DNA from: Pleodorina starrii
Taxonomy: Eukaryota; Chlorophyta; Chlorophyceae; Chlamydomonadales; Volvocaceae
Length of the DNA: 64,000 bases
Assembly (NCBI GenBank): GCA_030267565.1
Contig: BRXU01000021.1
Span: 876,001 to 940,000 of the forward strand
Reading direction: 5' to 3'
The position numbers were made by a program, and so were the translations under genes. A model generated the notes under the pieces. The model worked only from the letters and a program-made list of their open reading frames with translations, did not search any database and was not told the DNA's origin. Below are positions 22,916 through 45,559 of the stretch, in pieces (the first letter of the stretch is position 1; every line of letters begins with the position of its first letter).

Positions 22916-23550
22916 GGTCTTGAGAAGTTACATCATTTGCAAAATCAGACTTACAGACGTTATCGGGATGCTATATCCTTGCTATGTGCCAAGTTTCAGC
23001 GTGCTTGGAGCCTCTTGGAGATAGTCGAAATTTGAGGTTATCGTTTTTGAGGCTCTTTTATCCCCTTCTGGTGACACGTCGAGAAAAGAAAGCATGCATT
23101 TCGTCGAAACTTGACCGGGTTCCGCATGGATATGCTATATGTTGAACATATTAATGCGTCAAAGCTTCTTTCCAGGAGTTCAGTTTTGGTCTTTACCTGC
23201 GGCGTGGGCGGGCCTTCACCGGGAGTGACCCATGGGTCAGGTTACAGAATGTCGCGTGGAAACATACTATCCTTCCCCAGCCTGGGAACTACACAACGAT
23301 CGGGGCAACGAGCAAGCATGGCACGCTGCCGGATGTAGTGGTACACCAGCCCCACACCCGTACCACCCGTACCACTGCAGGGACCCTTTTGTACGGGTAT
23401 TTAATTGCCGCTACGTTTCGGCAACACAGTGACAGACGAAATAAACATGCAATAGAAGTAAGCACCCGGTAGCGGGAGAGGCATGGGATCGGGGCAACCC
23501 GACACCCCACCCCTCCTGCTCCCACAACCCACGCCTCGGCTCTGTCGGGC

Positions 23551-24034
<484 letters not shown>

Positions 24035-24069
24035 GCACCCCTGCCTCTCCGCCGCAACGCGTCCTAAGT

Positions 24070-24768
24070 TCACGCCATGCGGAAGCCCAGCGTGAGGGCA
24101 GCCGCACAGCCCCACAGCCAGGGGGTTGGCAGCGGGAAGCCGGTGTAGGGGCGATCCGGCTGCATCGGGTCGAGGAAGTCGCCCAGGCCCCGCTTGCCGA
24201 TATCGCGACCCCGAAACGCCGTCTGCAACAGCAGGGGTGCACACCGATGCCCCCGCCGGTGCACACCGGTGCCCCCGCTTGCAGCCCTTGGGGGCCGTTT
24301 CCTCACGCGCGGTAAGAGGGGTCGTGCACGCGGGTTGGTGTCCGCCCTGGCTGTGGAAGGCGCCATGGCCTTGACCCAGCGACGCAAAACCGGCCGCTCC
24401 TGGACAGCTGCATAAGACACACAAGAGGTCCCACAAGAACAGCACCCGCTCCAGGGAGCACGTGGCCTGGGCCACCGCGCCCCACAAGTAGGCCACCAGG
24501 TCACCATGTAGACAAGTACGTCGTCGGGTGTACAGTCCACCCACGTCCGACCCTGCCCGCAGCGAGTGAGCCAGTCCGGAAATTCGGCGGTCGAAGCGTC
24601 CTGTCGATCCACGGTCTTTCCCGACAGAGCCCCCAGGAGCACCTGGTTGACGACCGGCAGCCCATGCTGGTAAACCGTGTCCTGCTCGGGTGGAGCGGGC
24701 GGGTGTGCCCGGTGCCGCCCGGATATCCGAGCCAGGCAGCCACTCGCCACACCCAGGGGCAGCACCAT
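24070..24768 (-). pseudogene. Possible second tyrosine-recombinase remnant in the right inverted repeat
   Basis: The frame has GALSGKTVDR, FPDWLTRCGQGRTW, CTPDDVLVYMVTWW and, after a garbled centre, LLQTAFRGRDIGKRGLGDF. This looks like the DNA-binding N-terminal half of an element-encoded recombinase, but no catalytic R-K-HxxR-Y set is visible and the middle seems frameshifted. The first part is duplicated in the left arm (19500-19803). Confidence 0.35.
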
Positions 24769-25359
24769 TTACATGGCGCGCGGGCGGTGGCCGGCGGCGA
24801 GGGGGTTACGGTGGGCAAAGAGAGACGGGCCGAGGACCAGCGGCAACGGTGGGTAGAGGTGCGGCGCCTCACGCCACCCAATCGCCTAACCCCGCCTCGC
24901 ACCTGGCCAGCGGTCGGGCAAGACCGTACAGTATCGGGCGCAACTGTTTCGGAACGCAAGTGACTCAGTTCATTAAGCATAGCTTTATTACCACCGTTCG
25001 CACTTCAGATCATCCCCTGCGTCACTGTGCTCGCGACTGAGGTATACTTGCGTATGCTTGCGTATGCTTGCCGAAAGGTACGGATTGTCCCCAGGAGTGG
25101 AGCGCGCATTCTCCATTTGCACAGGAAGAGTTTTTAGAATGTCGTCATGTATGCCATATCTATCGTTTTGTGTTCCCTTGTGTTTTGCTTCGTCCCGCCT
25201 TTCCTTAGCGGCACATCGTGAAATGCCGCGCGTTTTTCATTAATATTAAGCGCTCTGCGCAATTTCCATTTGGTCATAAATAGAATTGTGAGATAGGCAG
25301 GATTTGGGAAGATTGGCTCTCTCACTTTTCTCACTAGAAGCCTCCCCCCACGGCACCGC

Positions 25360-25535
25360 AATCGAGACTGCCAAACTGGTTTGTACTCATGCGATGTTGG
25401 GTTCCAATAATAAATTTACCGTGCAATAAAGCATGTAATCTTTTACTTATGCAGACTTTCCGTTGGCCGAAAGTCTACACTTGTCCAATTACTTCATCCC
25501 ACGTCCCACGTCCCACGTCACACGTCAAATTGCTT
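25360..25535 (+). mobile_element. X-family fragment, copy C, with heptamer array
   Basis: Begins at GAGACTGCCAAACTGG next to repeat Y and follows copy B through GCAATAAAGCATGTAATC to a heptamer array, which on the minus strand reads KGACGTG x4 (~25497-25530). Unlike B, D and E it has no GGGCGGGGCCCC palindrome beyond the array. Confidence 0.65.
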
Positions 25536-26582
25536 CAAATTTCTGTGACAAATCTGCGACTTAAACATTTCAAAACAATTTCAAAAATTATCACACACCA
25601 ACATCTAAACATCTTTCAAAAATTATCATACACCAACAACTAAACATCTTTCTTACTTTGCTCACAAAAACATTCAAAAAAAATCACCAAATCATAGCCG
25701 CCAACTAAATTTCAGTCGCCAACTACCAGCCGCCAACTTCCCGCCTTCGACAACCATTCCGATATGGAATATCTTCAGAACGGTACAACACTCCAGGGTA
25801 ACCACCGTAAGGCCTACACTCGAACCACCATATAACCCGACCTGGGGACAGCCACATCACCCATTCGCAAGCTATATCGCTCCCTTATATCTCTCTTCTA
25901 TCAAGCAAGCAACTGGCGCACAAGTCACCTCCTTCCACCCAAGTAAGTACAACTATAGACCGCATAATCTAATCAAAACTTGGCACCAACACCCCGCCAT
26001 CAATCCGCCACAGATCGCCGACCAACCTCGTCCGACCAACCCCTTCCGACACCTTTCAACAAGCACCGAGTTACCCCACACCGGTAAGAATGGTATGAAT
26101 GAATGAATGAATGAACGAGTGAATGCATAATGACCGAATGAATGAATGAATGAATGAATGATATGAATGAATGATATAAATGATAGGAATACTATCAATG
26201 AACGCTTCTGATAATTAATATCATTTTCCGCATTTTGCTTACAGGATTTTTTCCGTACCACTTCCAAGCTTCTTACGTCTTCGTACCACTTCAGATCTTC
26301 ACTACAACCAAATACCGGTATGAACCATTTCGAAAGTCAGAAGTCAGGGCTCCTAACATGTGATGTCGGAAAAGGCCGCGGATTGGAATGTCGGTTTCAA
26401 GCATTCCAGTTCTGTCACCCATGCATCCGACATTCCACCCCGCCCGTCACGCGCCAAGTCCGGTGCTACGGGGCTGGAATGTCGATCGGATGGCACAGGC
26501 CGAGGGACTGGAATGTGGGCAACCTGGCACTAGGGCGGTCTGCGAGAAATCTGACATTCCATCCCCACCATCCCCCATCCCA
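25536..26582. other. AT-richer gene-free region
   Basis: Short dispersed repeats such as AAAATTATCA-YACACCAACA (25585-25635) and several GGAATGTCGG/ACATTCCA motifs in both orientations (26380-26560). No gene supported. Confidence 0.4.
26094..26190. repeat. (GAAT)n microsatellite
   Basis: GAATGAATGAATGAATGAAC and related imperfect tetranucleotides across ~95 bases. Confidence 0.9.
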
Positions 26583-26783
26583 TTATCTTACCCGTTTCTC
26601 GCTCATGTAGCTTGCCGCCTGCAGGTATCCGTTCGCCATGGTGCGGATACGAACCGCCTGGAACTTCATCAGGTGCTTGTGCTGCGGCAGCGTGATAGCC
26701 GGCCGCCCGTGCACCGTGGGAAGCTGGAGGCCCTGTGCGGCGGGGATAACCTCGTCGCGAAAGAACGTCTCCACCGCCAGCAT
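26583..26783 (-). CDS. Unassigned open frame, possible exon or gag fragment
   Basis: The minus-strand frame starts MLAVETFFRDEVIPAAQGLQ and includes HGRPAITLPQHKHLMKFQ and MANGYLQAASYMSEKR. Composition and smooth alternation of polar and hydrophobic residues look protein-coding, unlike neighbouring frames. It ends at CGG-GTAAGA, a good splice donor, so it may be an exon. Upstream it stays open through the 29-bp repeats. I cannot name a family. Confidence 0.3.
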   Translation of the reverse strand: MLAVETFFRDEVIPAAQGLQLPTVHGRPAITLPQHKHLMKFQAVRIRTMANGYLQAASYMSEKRVR

Positions 26784-26872
26784 GTCCGGCGGAGCTATTT
26801 GGGGGCAGTACCCCCGGCGGAGCTATTTGGGGGCAGTACCCCCGGCGGCGCTGTTTAGGGGCAGTACCCCTG
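26784..26872. repeat. 29-bp tandem triplet
   Basis: Three copies of CGGCGGAGCTATTTGGGGGC plus AGTACCCCC, the third with GCTGTTTAGG variants. Confidence 0.85.
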
Positions 26873-27258
26873 GGCCGGCACCGAGAGTCGGGACCCGAGC
26901 AGACAGGGGCCTCACGGCGAGGTGTGCGGCTCAGGATCGGTCGGGTTAACGATCCGTTTGAGCCGCCTAGGCAGCGACCGCGGGCAACACGCTGCACGCA
27001 CCATTCCCTAGCATGCACGCACGCCGGGCGGGCCGGCTGCCTTAGCTCTTCGCCAGCGGATCGCCCGCGCGCCCCTCCTCATCCCCTCCGGCCTGCTCGC
27101 ATGTCTGGGTTTGGGTTTTCAGGTTCAGCGCTACGTGCATTGGGTTATGCGGCGCCCGGGAACGGGGCGCGGTTGCACAGCTTGTGCCCGTTAGGGGGAT
27201 GCACTACGATGGGCAGTTGGCAGCAGTTGGGCTTGGGATTCGGGACTAGTACCGCAGT

Positions 27259-28044
27259 TCAGCACGCCCACGGACCTTCTTCACAGGGGAGCGTCAGCAG
27301 CAGCCGACCCAGACCGCCCACCAGCAGGCACTCTGCAGGCCAGGTTTGCTGAAGGTACGGCAGCGGCCGCGCCAAGTCGTCTGGGTCCGACAGCGGTAAG
27401 TGTGAGGCTGCCGTGGTGGCCGTGTTGGGTGAGGCTTCCGTCGTCATCGCCAGTGCGGCTGCCGGCGGCGTCGCGAGCGCCACCAGCACCAATGCCGATG
27501 GCGACGGCGGCAGTGCGGCTGCAGGCGACGCCAGCACGGCGGTCGGCGGTGAGTTGGTGTACGACATGCTGGTCGACACCGGCAGTGCCATCATCATTTT
27601 CGCGCAGCGCTTTGCTTGGCGGATCGGCTGCAGCTGCGGTGCCAGCACGGCGGCCGGCGGTGCTGCCTGCACTGCCGCCTGTGGCGGCGGTGCTGGCTTT
27701 ACCGTGGCCGTGGGTCTTTCTCCAGAACCTTGGCCGGTGCATGGCCAATCTGCTGCTGGAAACCGGGGGGCATGCGCTCCGCCACCGTCGCGCCGACCGG
27801 GCAGATGGCATAGGTCCCGAAGGGCAGCGCTATGGAAGGGTGGGGCGTTGCCTCGTATGGGCCCGGCGTGGCGGCGGGCATCACCACCGCTGCTGGCCAG
27901 GGTGGCGGCGGCGGTGGCGCACTGGGGGCCGCGTACGACGTGGGCGGGTGCTGCACCTGGGGCGTGGGCGGGTACCGATGGTAGGAGACGGCCGAGGGGG
28001 CCACTGACTGCGGTGGGGGCGTGCGTGCCGTTGGAAATCAACAC
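27259..28044 (-). other. Ala/Pro-rich region with unassigned open frames on both strands
   Basis: The most protein-like stretch is on the minus strand at ~28004-27699 (SYHRYPPTPQVQHPPTSYAA, IALPFGTYAICPVGATVAER, PGFQQQIGHAPAKVLEKDPR), ending at a possible donor. A plus-strand frame spans 27413-28048. Without a family match or consistent splicing I cannot choose. It may be retroelement gag or a decayed gene. Confidence 0.3.
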
Positions 28045-28182
28045 CTAGCTGTGGTCTGCAGTCCTCAGCTAGGTACCGAAGCCAAGCCATTGCCGACGTC
28101 CACGAGCGGCTTTTGGGCTTCGGTACAGTACTGAGGACTGCAGACCACAGCTAGGTGTTAATTTCCAACTAACGGCACGCAC
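28021..28182. repeat. Fold-back (palindromic) element
   Basis: GTGCGTGCCGTTGGAAATCA to CTGCAGTCCTCAG (28021-28068) is matched in reverse by CTGAGGACTGCAGACCACAG to CGGCACGCAC (28130-28182), with only a few unpaired bases. The inner CGGTACCGAAGCC/GGCTTCGGTAC also pair. No target duplication is obvious. Confidence 0.85.
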
Positions 28183-28623
28183 GCCGTTTGGAGGGCAGCC
28201 GTGAGAGCTGCCACATCGCTGCCATAGCACGGGGCAGTTCAGGACCTAGGCCAGGTCCTCGCGCCACGAGGCGCTTATCACGCTGGAAGCTCCCCAAGAC
28301 GCAATGTCTGCTTTCCAGCTCGCTTTCAACTTCGAAAGGGACGACGAGTATGATGCCCCGCGCGAGCCGGAGCTCCTAACTCGCGTGCCCGCATCGCCCC
28401 CCGACCGGCGTCACCTCAGCGCCTTGAATCGGGTCGGACCACGAGACGCCAGGGTCACACAGGCCTGCCTGGTGGGCGGCCTGAGCCCTCGCGAGTCGCC
28501 GGCTTCCCTCCTGACGGCCAACCCCACCTCGTCACTCAGCCTTCGCCATCTGGCCGACCCAAGCACCGGTGACACCCCCGACCGGCAGCAGCAGTTGCCC
28601 CCATCCGGCGCCGGCTCCCGCCT
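28183..28623. other. Unassigned region, weak plus-strand frame
   Basis: A plus-strand frame opens at ATG 28304 (MSAFQLAFNFERDDEYDAPR) and runs into X copy D. It has no recognisable domain. Confidence 0.3.
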
Positions 28624-29820
28624 TTTTTGGGCGGGGCCCCAGCGCGAAGCGCCCAGGGGGGCCCCGCCCTGTAGGATTGCCCATGTCCGTGTCTGGGTTC
28701 TGGGTTCTGGGTTCTGGGATCTGGGATGGAAGTAATTGGACAAGTGCAGACTTTCGGCCAACGGAAAGGCTGCATAAGTAAAAGATTACATTCTTTATTG
28801 CACGGTAAAATTATTATTGGAACCCAACATCGCATGAGTACAAACCAGTTTGGCAGTCTCCATGGACCGAGGCCGAGGTCAAACCAACACCTCTCGGCCT
28901 ATAATTAATTCCAGAAGATTCATCGTTCCTCAAAGTGGAATTCTGACATGACGGCGTGAAATGAATCTTCGTTTCGGCAACAAACTATGTTTGCATTGCG
29001 AACATTCTTCCCGCGACCACACCACAGCAGTTCTGCTTGCCGGTCCGATCGTCTTGACGCATATTACTATTACAAAGGTTGCAAGGAGCAAACCATGAGG
29101 TGCCAACTGCTGGTTGTTGGACGCCAAGCCGCCAATGCACGCACGATGCAGCGGTCTTCTGCGGGCCGCCCAACAAGTCCAGTCGGCAACCTAGGGGATG
29201 GACTTCTACGTTCCCTGTCCTAATGTTAAAGCACTCAAGCCTCCTCTACGGTGAATAGCGAAGCCTGTGCACTCTCGTCGGCAACTGCACGTCGTCGCAA
29301 CCCTCGCAAACAGTTCCGCTGTCCTTCTATTGGCAAGTCAGCCTGCGTGATGTGTAAATGATACACTCCATACACTCCATGTCTACTGTCATGTAACTTC
29401 AGCCAATGCGCTGGCCGGAAGAGTTGCACAGTGCCGAGACGGCGCGCGATGCTAAACATGGGTCGGATTGCTGAAGCCGCAGGCATTTCAGCTATAAAGC
29501 TCTGGCTGCCTATCAGCAGGAATGTCGACACTCTCACAGTTGGCGCCCTCGCCGCTCGCTTTGGAAATGCCGTATTTCGGTCGATGCGCACATGCGCTCA
29601 TGCACCCGACGGGATGACGCGCTTCGCGCGGCGCCGGCAGGCCTTGCTAACGACTCGGCTAGCAGGCATTTCGGGAAACAGCTCTGGCTGTCTATCAGCA
29701 GGAATGTCGACACTCTCACACTTCACGCCCTCGCTGCCCTAGCACTCAACTTAACCCGTACGGATTTAGTGGGGCCCCGCCCTTTTTCCGGCTTCAAGGA
29801 AGCCGACACCAACCCCTTGT
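28624..29820 (-). mobile_element. X-family element, copy D
   Basis: Read on the minus strand from ACAAGGGGTTGGTGTCGG (29820) through AAAAAGGGCGGGGCCCC (~29782-29769) to the 3' palindrome GGGGCCCCGCCC/GGGCGGGGCCCC (28669-28629). Just inside it is a heptamer array TCTGGGT/TCTGGGA, five units (28691-28725). An internal ~70-bp segment (CTATCAGCAGGAATGTCGAC) is duplicated at ~29510 and ~29690. No protein recognised. Confidence 0.78.
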
Positions 29821-30680
29821 CCTCCGCCGCCTGAGGAGCATCCATTGCATGGCGCTCCACCACCGCGCCCGTGTTCTCCCCCGTCAGCCCCGGGCCGCCC
29901 CCGGGGCCTCTGGACGGCGGTTGGTGCGGGCTCGCGCGGGGCGTGCACGACAGCAGCTGGACTGCAGCCGGGCTCACTGCATCCAGTACTGGCCCCGAGG
30001 CCTGACCGCTGGGACGAGGCCGCGCTCCTTCTGGCTAGCGTGAGATCGGAGCTCGGCGCCTACGCGCGCACGAGCGACAGTGTTGCTGAGCTAAACTACT
30101 AGGTTGCATAAGCTATAGAGCAGTTAGCAAGGTTGATCAGGCATATGAAGCATCATTGTGACGGCTTGGGCTAATGCCACAGCGAGTGACGCTGCAGAGG
30201 ATCTGACCGTGTGTTACAGAATCATATCTCTTCTGGCATTATAAGCCAAGCAAAGCGTTCCAGCAGGAAGCGCTCGCGCCTATGTAGATGCTCGATCGAT
30301 TGGACGAGCGGTACAACCAAAATATCTAACATGAGATGGAGATACGTCCGTATACGCTTGTCGCTTGAGGGTCCTTCGCTCCTTCCTAGCGTCTCTCCGC
30401 GCCCTCATCGGGCATCTGTCCCGGAATTGTAACGGCACAAACGGTGCATGACAACGTGCGGTCTTTGAAAGTACGTATCTCAAAAGGGAGCGAGTGAGGT
30501 TTAATTAGTTTGCATGTGTGTATATATTTGTGTGTGTTTTCGCTTTGAGATGGCTCGGTGCAGACCGATCGATTACCTTCGATTGCACCTGTACGACGGA
30601 GTTGTCCACACAAGCTCGTGCCGCGTCATGTCGGGGGCCCACCCGCCCATGACGCCAGATGACGCCAACTTGGTCCGATA

Positions 30681-30711
<31 letters not shown>

Positions 30712-31418
30712 ATGTGCAACTGTCGAATGATGTCAACGACTGTGCGGCTAAGTTGCTCGTCCAAATCCAAATCCAAAGGCTACAGTTTGACTGCTGCCGA
30801 CCTGACTGCCTGGAACGTCCGGTCTGGTCTGGTAGGTGCACGGACCCTCACGGACGCACCCCCCACCCCCCCCCCCCCCCCTGCCCGCGGCCCGCCGGAC
30901 CCCAGCCACCTCGCCGGCACAACACAACACAACGAGCTCAACCCAACCTCAAACAACCCCAACCGGCAGCATGCATCAACTCAAGATGGACACTTCCCTC
31001 CGGCAAACATCCTATCCAGTCCTATCCGTGGAAACTACAAACTACATCTTCGAAGGTCTATCGTCGCAAACCTGCCGTAATGTGATGACGTATCATCATT
31101 AGGAGCTCTTGACAGAGAGTGTCGTACTGGCACCCACACCTACGCTATACATGCACCTACCCGCACCTACGCTACATGCATCCACCCACATCCACACCCA
31201 CACACACCCATACACACACACGCCCATGCATATCGATGACTAAAGAAATCAACCTACTTCTCAGCATGCATCGCAGCAGCAGGTCAGTTCATTCCGAACC
31301 GTCACGAAACGCTGCCGGAAGCACACAATGCGAGTTGTGTGCGTTGTATGCCTCTAACAATAATAAGCACCTGCCCGGCCGGGCCACCGCCCAAAGCCAA
31401 GCGTGCGCAGATGCCTAT
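29821..31418. other. Gene-free region with simple repeats (3' flank of the helicase gene)
   Basis: Holds a (TA)n run at 30683-30712, a poly-C run at ~30866-30882 and CAC-rich DNA at 31125-31230. It must include the 3' UTR of the gene that ends at 31419, but I found no nearby TGTAA-type polyadenylation signal on that strand. Confidence 0.45.
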
Positions 31419-42701
<11,283 letters not shown>

Positions 42702-43711
42702 TGTTGACAGCCGGTCCGATATGCAAGCCAAAAAGATTGCCGAGCTTGCAATAGGCTGATGATGTTGTTTATGTCGCTAGGGCTGCAATCACCGCTGTTG
42801 AGCGGAGTGCGTCCAACCGCCAGTAGGCCAGCGGGCCGCCAGAGCGGAGAGCGCCGCGTCGCTGCGAATGAACGCGACCGGCAACTTGGGCCAGCTGCGT
42901 GATATATATTTGCTTAAATGCAGGCTCAAATGCGCTAAACTTGCGCCTATCTGGAATTGGATGGCGAATCTGGAGTAGTCCAACACTACTTAAGGAAGCT
43001 GAAGCGCGGCTCCGCGGGTTAGCACTTCCTCACTTAATATGAGTAAACCACCAGCAAAGCTTCCACGGTTAAAATCAATGGCTTGAACGTGACATACAAT
43101 CTATGATCACGGGTTGACGGTTGGGTGCCTTCACGGGTCAAGACGGGTTCTCTTGTTGTTCACTGGATGGACTCCCTTGGACACCTCACCATGAATTGGT
43201 GTATGTGCATTGTGAAGTAAATCATATACCCCTGTGATGTGTTTCGACCTGGTCAGGGCCCCCGGTTCGTTCTCAGGGCGAGTCGCGCACAGTGTATCAC
43301 CCCGTCAACATACCTAGCGCGCCATGGTGGGTGCCATGGTTGTGCGCCAAAGTCTACCCCAGGACCTGGCCTTCCAGCAAAAATGTCTGAGATTAGATTG
43401 TATCTGTGAATTGAATCCCTACAGCAGCGTTCAACTACAGGCATGGTCTCGGAGCGGCAAATGGGCTATACACAGCAAAGAACAGCAAACAACGAGCTGA
43501 TAGGATGCATGCTCCTGCATATCATACAACACGTTTTTTCCATGCTACGAGATGACCTTATTTGGTACAGGTCCGCATGACTTTGTCACTGGCAGTCTTG
43601 GCGGCCACGCTTTCCTTTTAAAATTTAGAATTGAAGCAGCTCTGTGAACTATGATCTGAGTGAAACTCCACTTGTGGTTTTGGTGGTCGTTCGACGTTTC
43701 TAGTTGCCGAA
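42702..43711. promoter_or_regulatory. Divergent intergenic region between helicase and DNAAF11 genes
   Basis: The two start codons lie ~1 kb apart on opposite strands, so both promoters should be here. No clear TATA boxes or known motifs stand out. AT-richer DNA lies at 43480-43640, nearest the DNAAF11 start. Confidence 0.5.
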
Positions 43712-45496
43712 ATGGGTCGAATATCGGAGCGCCTTATCCGCCAGGCGAGCTTACCGGTGCAGCCATGATGAACGTGGGGTTCCAGGCGCTCACTTGGACC
43801 GGTGCTCGCGCAGAGGGCGGAACACAACGAGGGGATGGTGTCGACGCTGGAGGAGGTAGCACTGCACCAGCAGAACATCGAGAAAATCGAGCTCCTGGGG
43901 CAGCTCTGCCCCAAGCTAAAAATCCTGTACTTACAAAACAACCTAATTGGCAAAATACAAAACCTTCACAAACTCAAGGTGGGGTCCCGCTGCTGCACCC
44001 CACTTCCACCCCCCCTACATACACACACACATTCCGCCAATCCATCTCGACACCCCCACACCCCATTTACCGACTTGCCGCTCAGCACCTCCGTGCTACT
44101 CTTGCCTTCCAACCTCACGGCGGCCAGCGGCACGCACCAACCCCTGCTAAGCCCAGGACCAGCCCCCACACGCTGGCCTGCACGCGCGGCCTCTCACCTC
44201 CCCCCCATCTGGGTCACCTAATGCTTGCGTCTGCTCTCCTTTACGCCGCATGTGCCGGTTGCCCTATGACTTGCACCGGGGATTATAATCCCCTGGCTCC
44301 CTACGTCCCTTGACACCCCGGAACCCATAATCAACCTCCGCGCCGCCCACCCACCCCCGCACGCACCCCCGCCCCCCTCCGAACCCCCCCCCCGGGACAC
44401 ACGCAACGTCCCTCCGCCCCCGTGCGCGCCCTCCGACATCACCACCGCTCGCGACCCACATCGCCCTCCGCCCACACACAGATAACACACTCACACATCG
44501 CGCCACAGGTGCCCACTCTCTCTCTCACTCACACACACACATACACGCACACACGCGCCACCCCACCCCCACCCCCCCCCCTCAGGAGCTGGAGTACCTT
44601 AACCTGGCTGTGAACAACGTCACCAAGCTCCAGAACCTTCAGCGGTGTGAGAGCCTCAAGAAACTGGACCTCACCATCAACTTCGTGGCCAAGGCGGGGC
44701 TGCTGTCGGTGGAGAGCCTCAGGGCCAACATACACCTGGAGGTGAGGTGAGGGGGGGAGGGGGGGGAGGGAGGCGGGTGGGAGGGGGGAAGGGGGAGGTG
44801 AGGGAGGGGGGGGAGGGGGGGAAGGGGAGAGGGGGGGGGGAGGGGGGGAGGCGGGGGGGGAGGGGGGGAGGGGGAGGTGAGGGAGGGGGGGAGGCGGGGG
44901 GGGGAGGCGGGGGGAGGTGAGGGGGGGAGGCGGGGGGAGGGGAGGGAGGGGAGGGAGGGGGAGGTGAGGGGGGGAGGCGGGGGGAGGGGAGGGAGGCGGG
45001 AGGGAGGGGAGAAGGGGAGGTGAGGGAGGCGGGGGAGAAGGGGGAGGCGGGGAGGCGGGGCAACGGGGTTGGGGAGAGGGGTTGAAGAGTGGATTTGCAA
45101 GAATGAAACATGAAGCCCTGCGGAGGAGGGCGGAGGAGGGCGGAGGGAGAAGGGGAGGGTGGGGCGGAGGGCGGGGGAGCGGATTGGGCTGCGTACCATA
45201 GTGGGCCGCAGGGGTACAGTGGGGGACATCCATACACACATACACACACACACACATACACGCATACACATAGCAGTGGGGCGGGCTGCCGGGTGGGCTG
45301 CTCTCCACCGGGGGCTCGCCAGCGGTGGGCTGCGACGGCGGAGGGCGCTCCCCGTCCCGGGTGCCGCTGCAACACACAACCCCCTCCCCCAAACACACAC
45401 ACACCCCCACACACACAGCCTCTGTGTGGCGCTTCCTGGGGTGCCGATCTCCGGTGGCAGTGTCCGGTGGCAAAGCAGCAGACACGGTGTGCGTGC

Positions 45497-45559
<63 letters not shown>

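Noticed and set aside
27540..27605. Plus-strand VYDMLVDTGSAIIIF resembling a retropepsin active site
   Set aside because: A lone DTGS with no flanking protease or polyprotein motifs; the opposite strand is equally open in this Ala-rich region.
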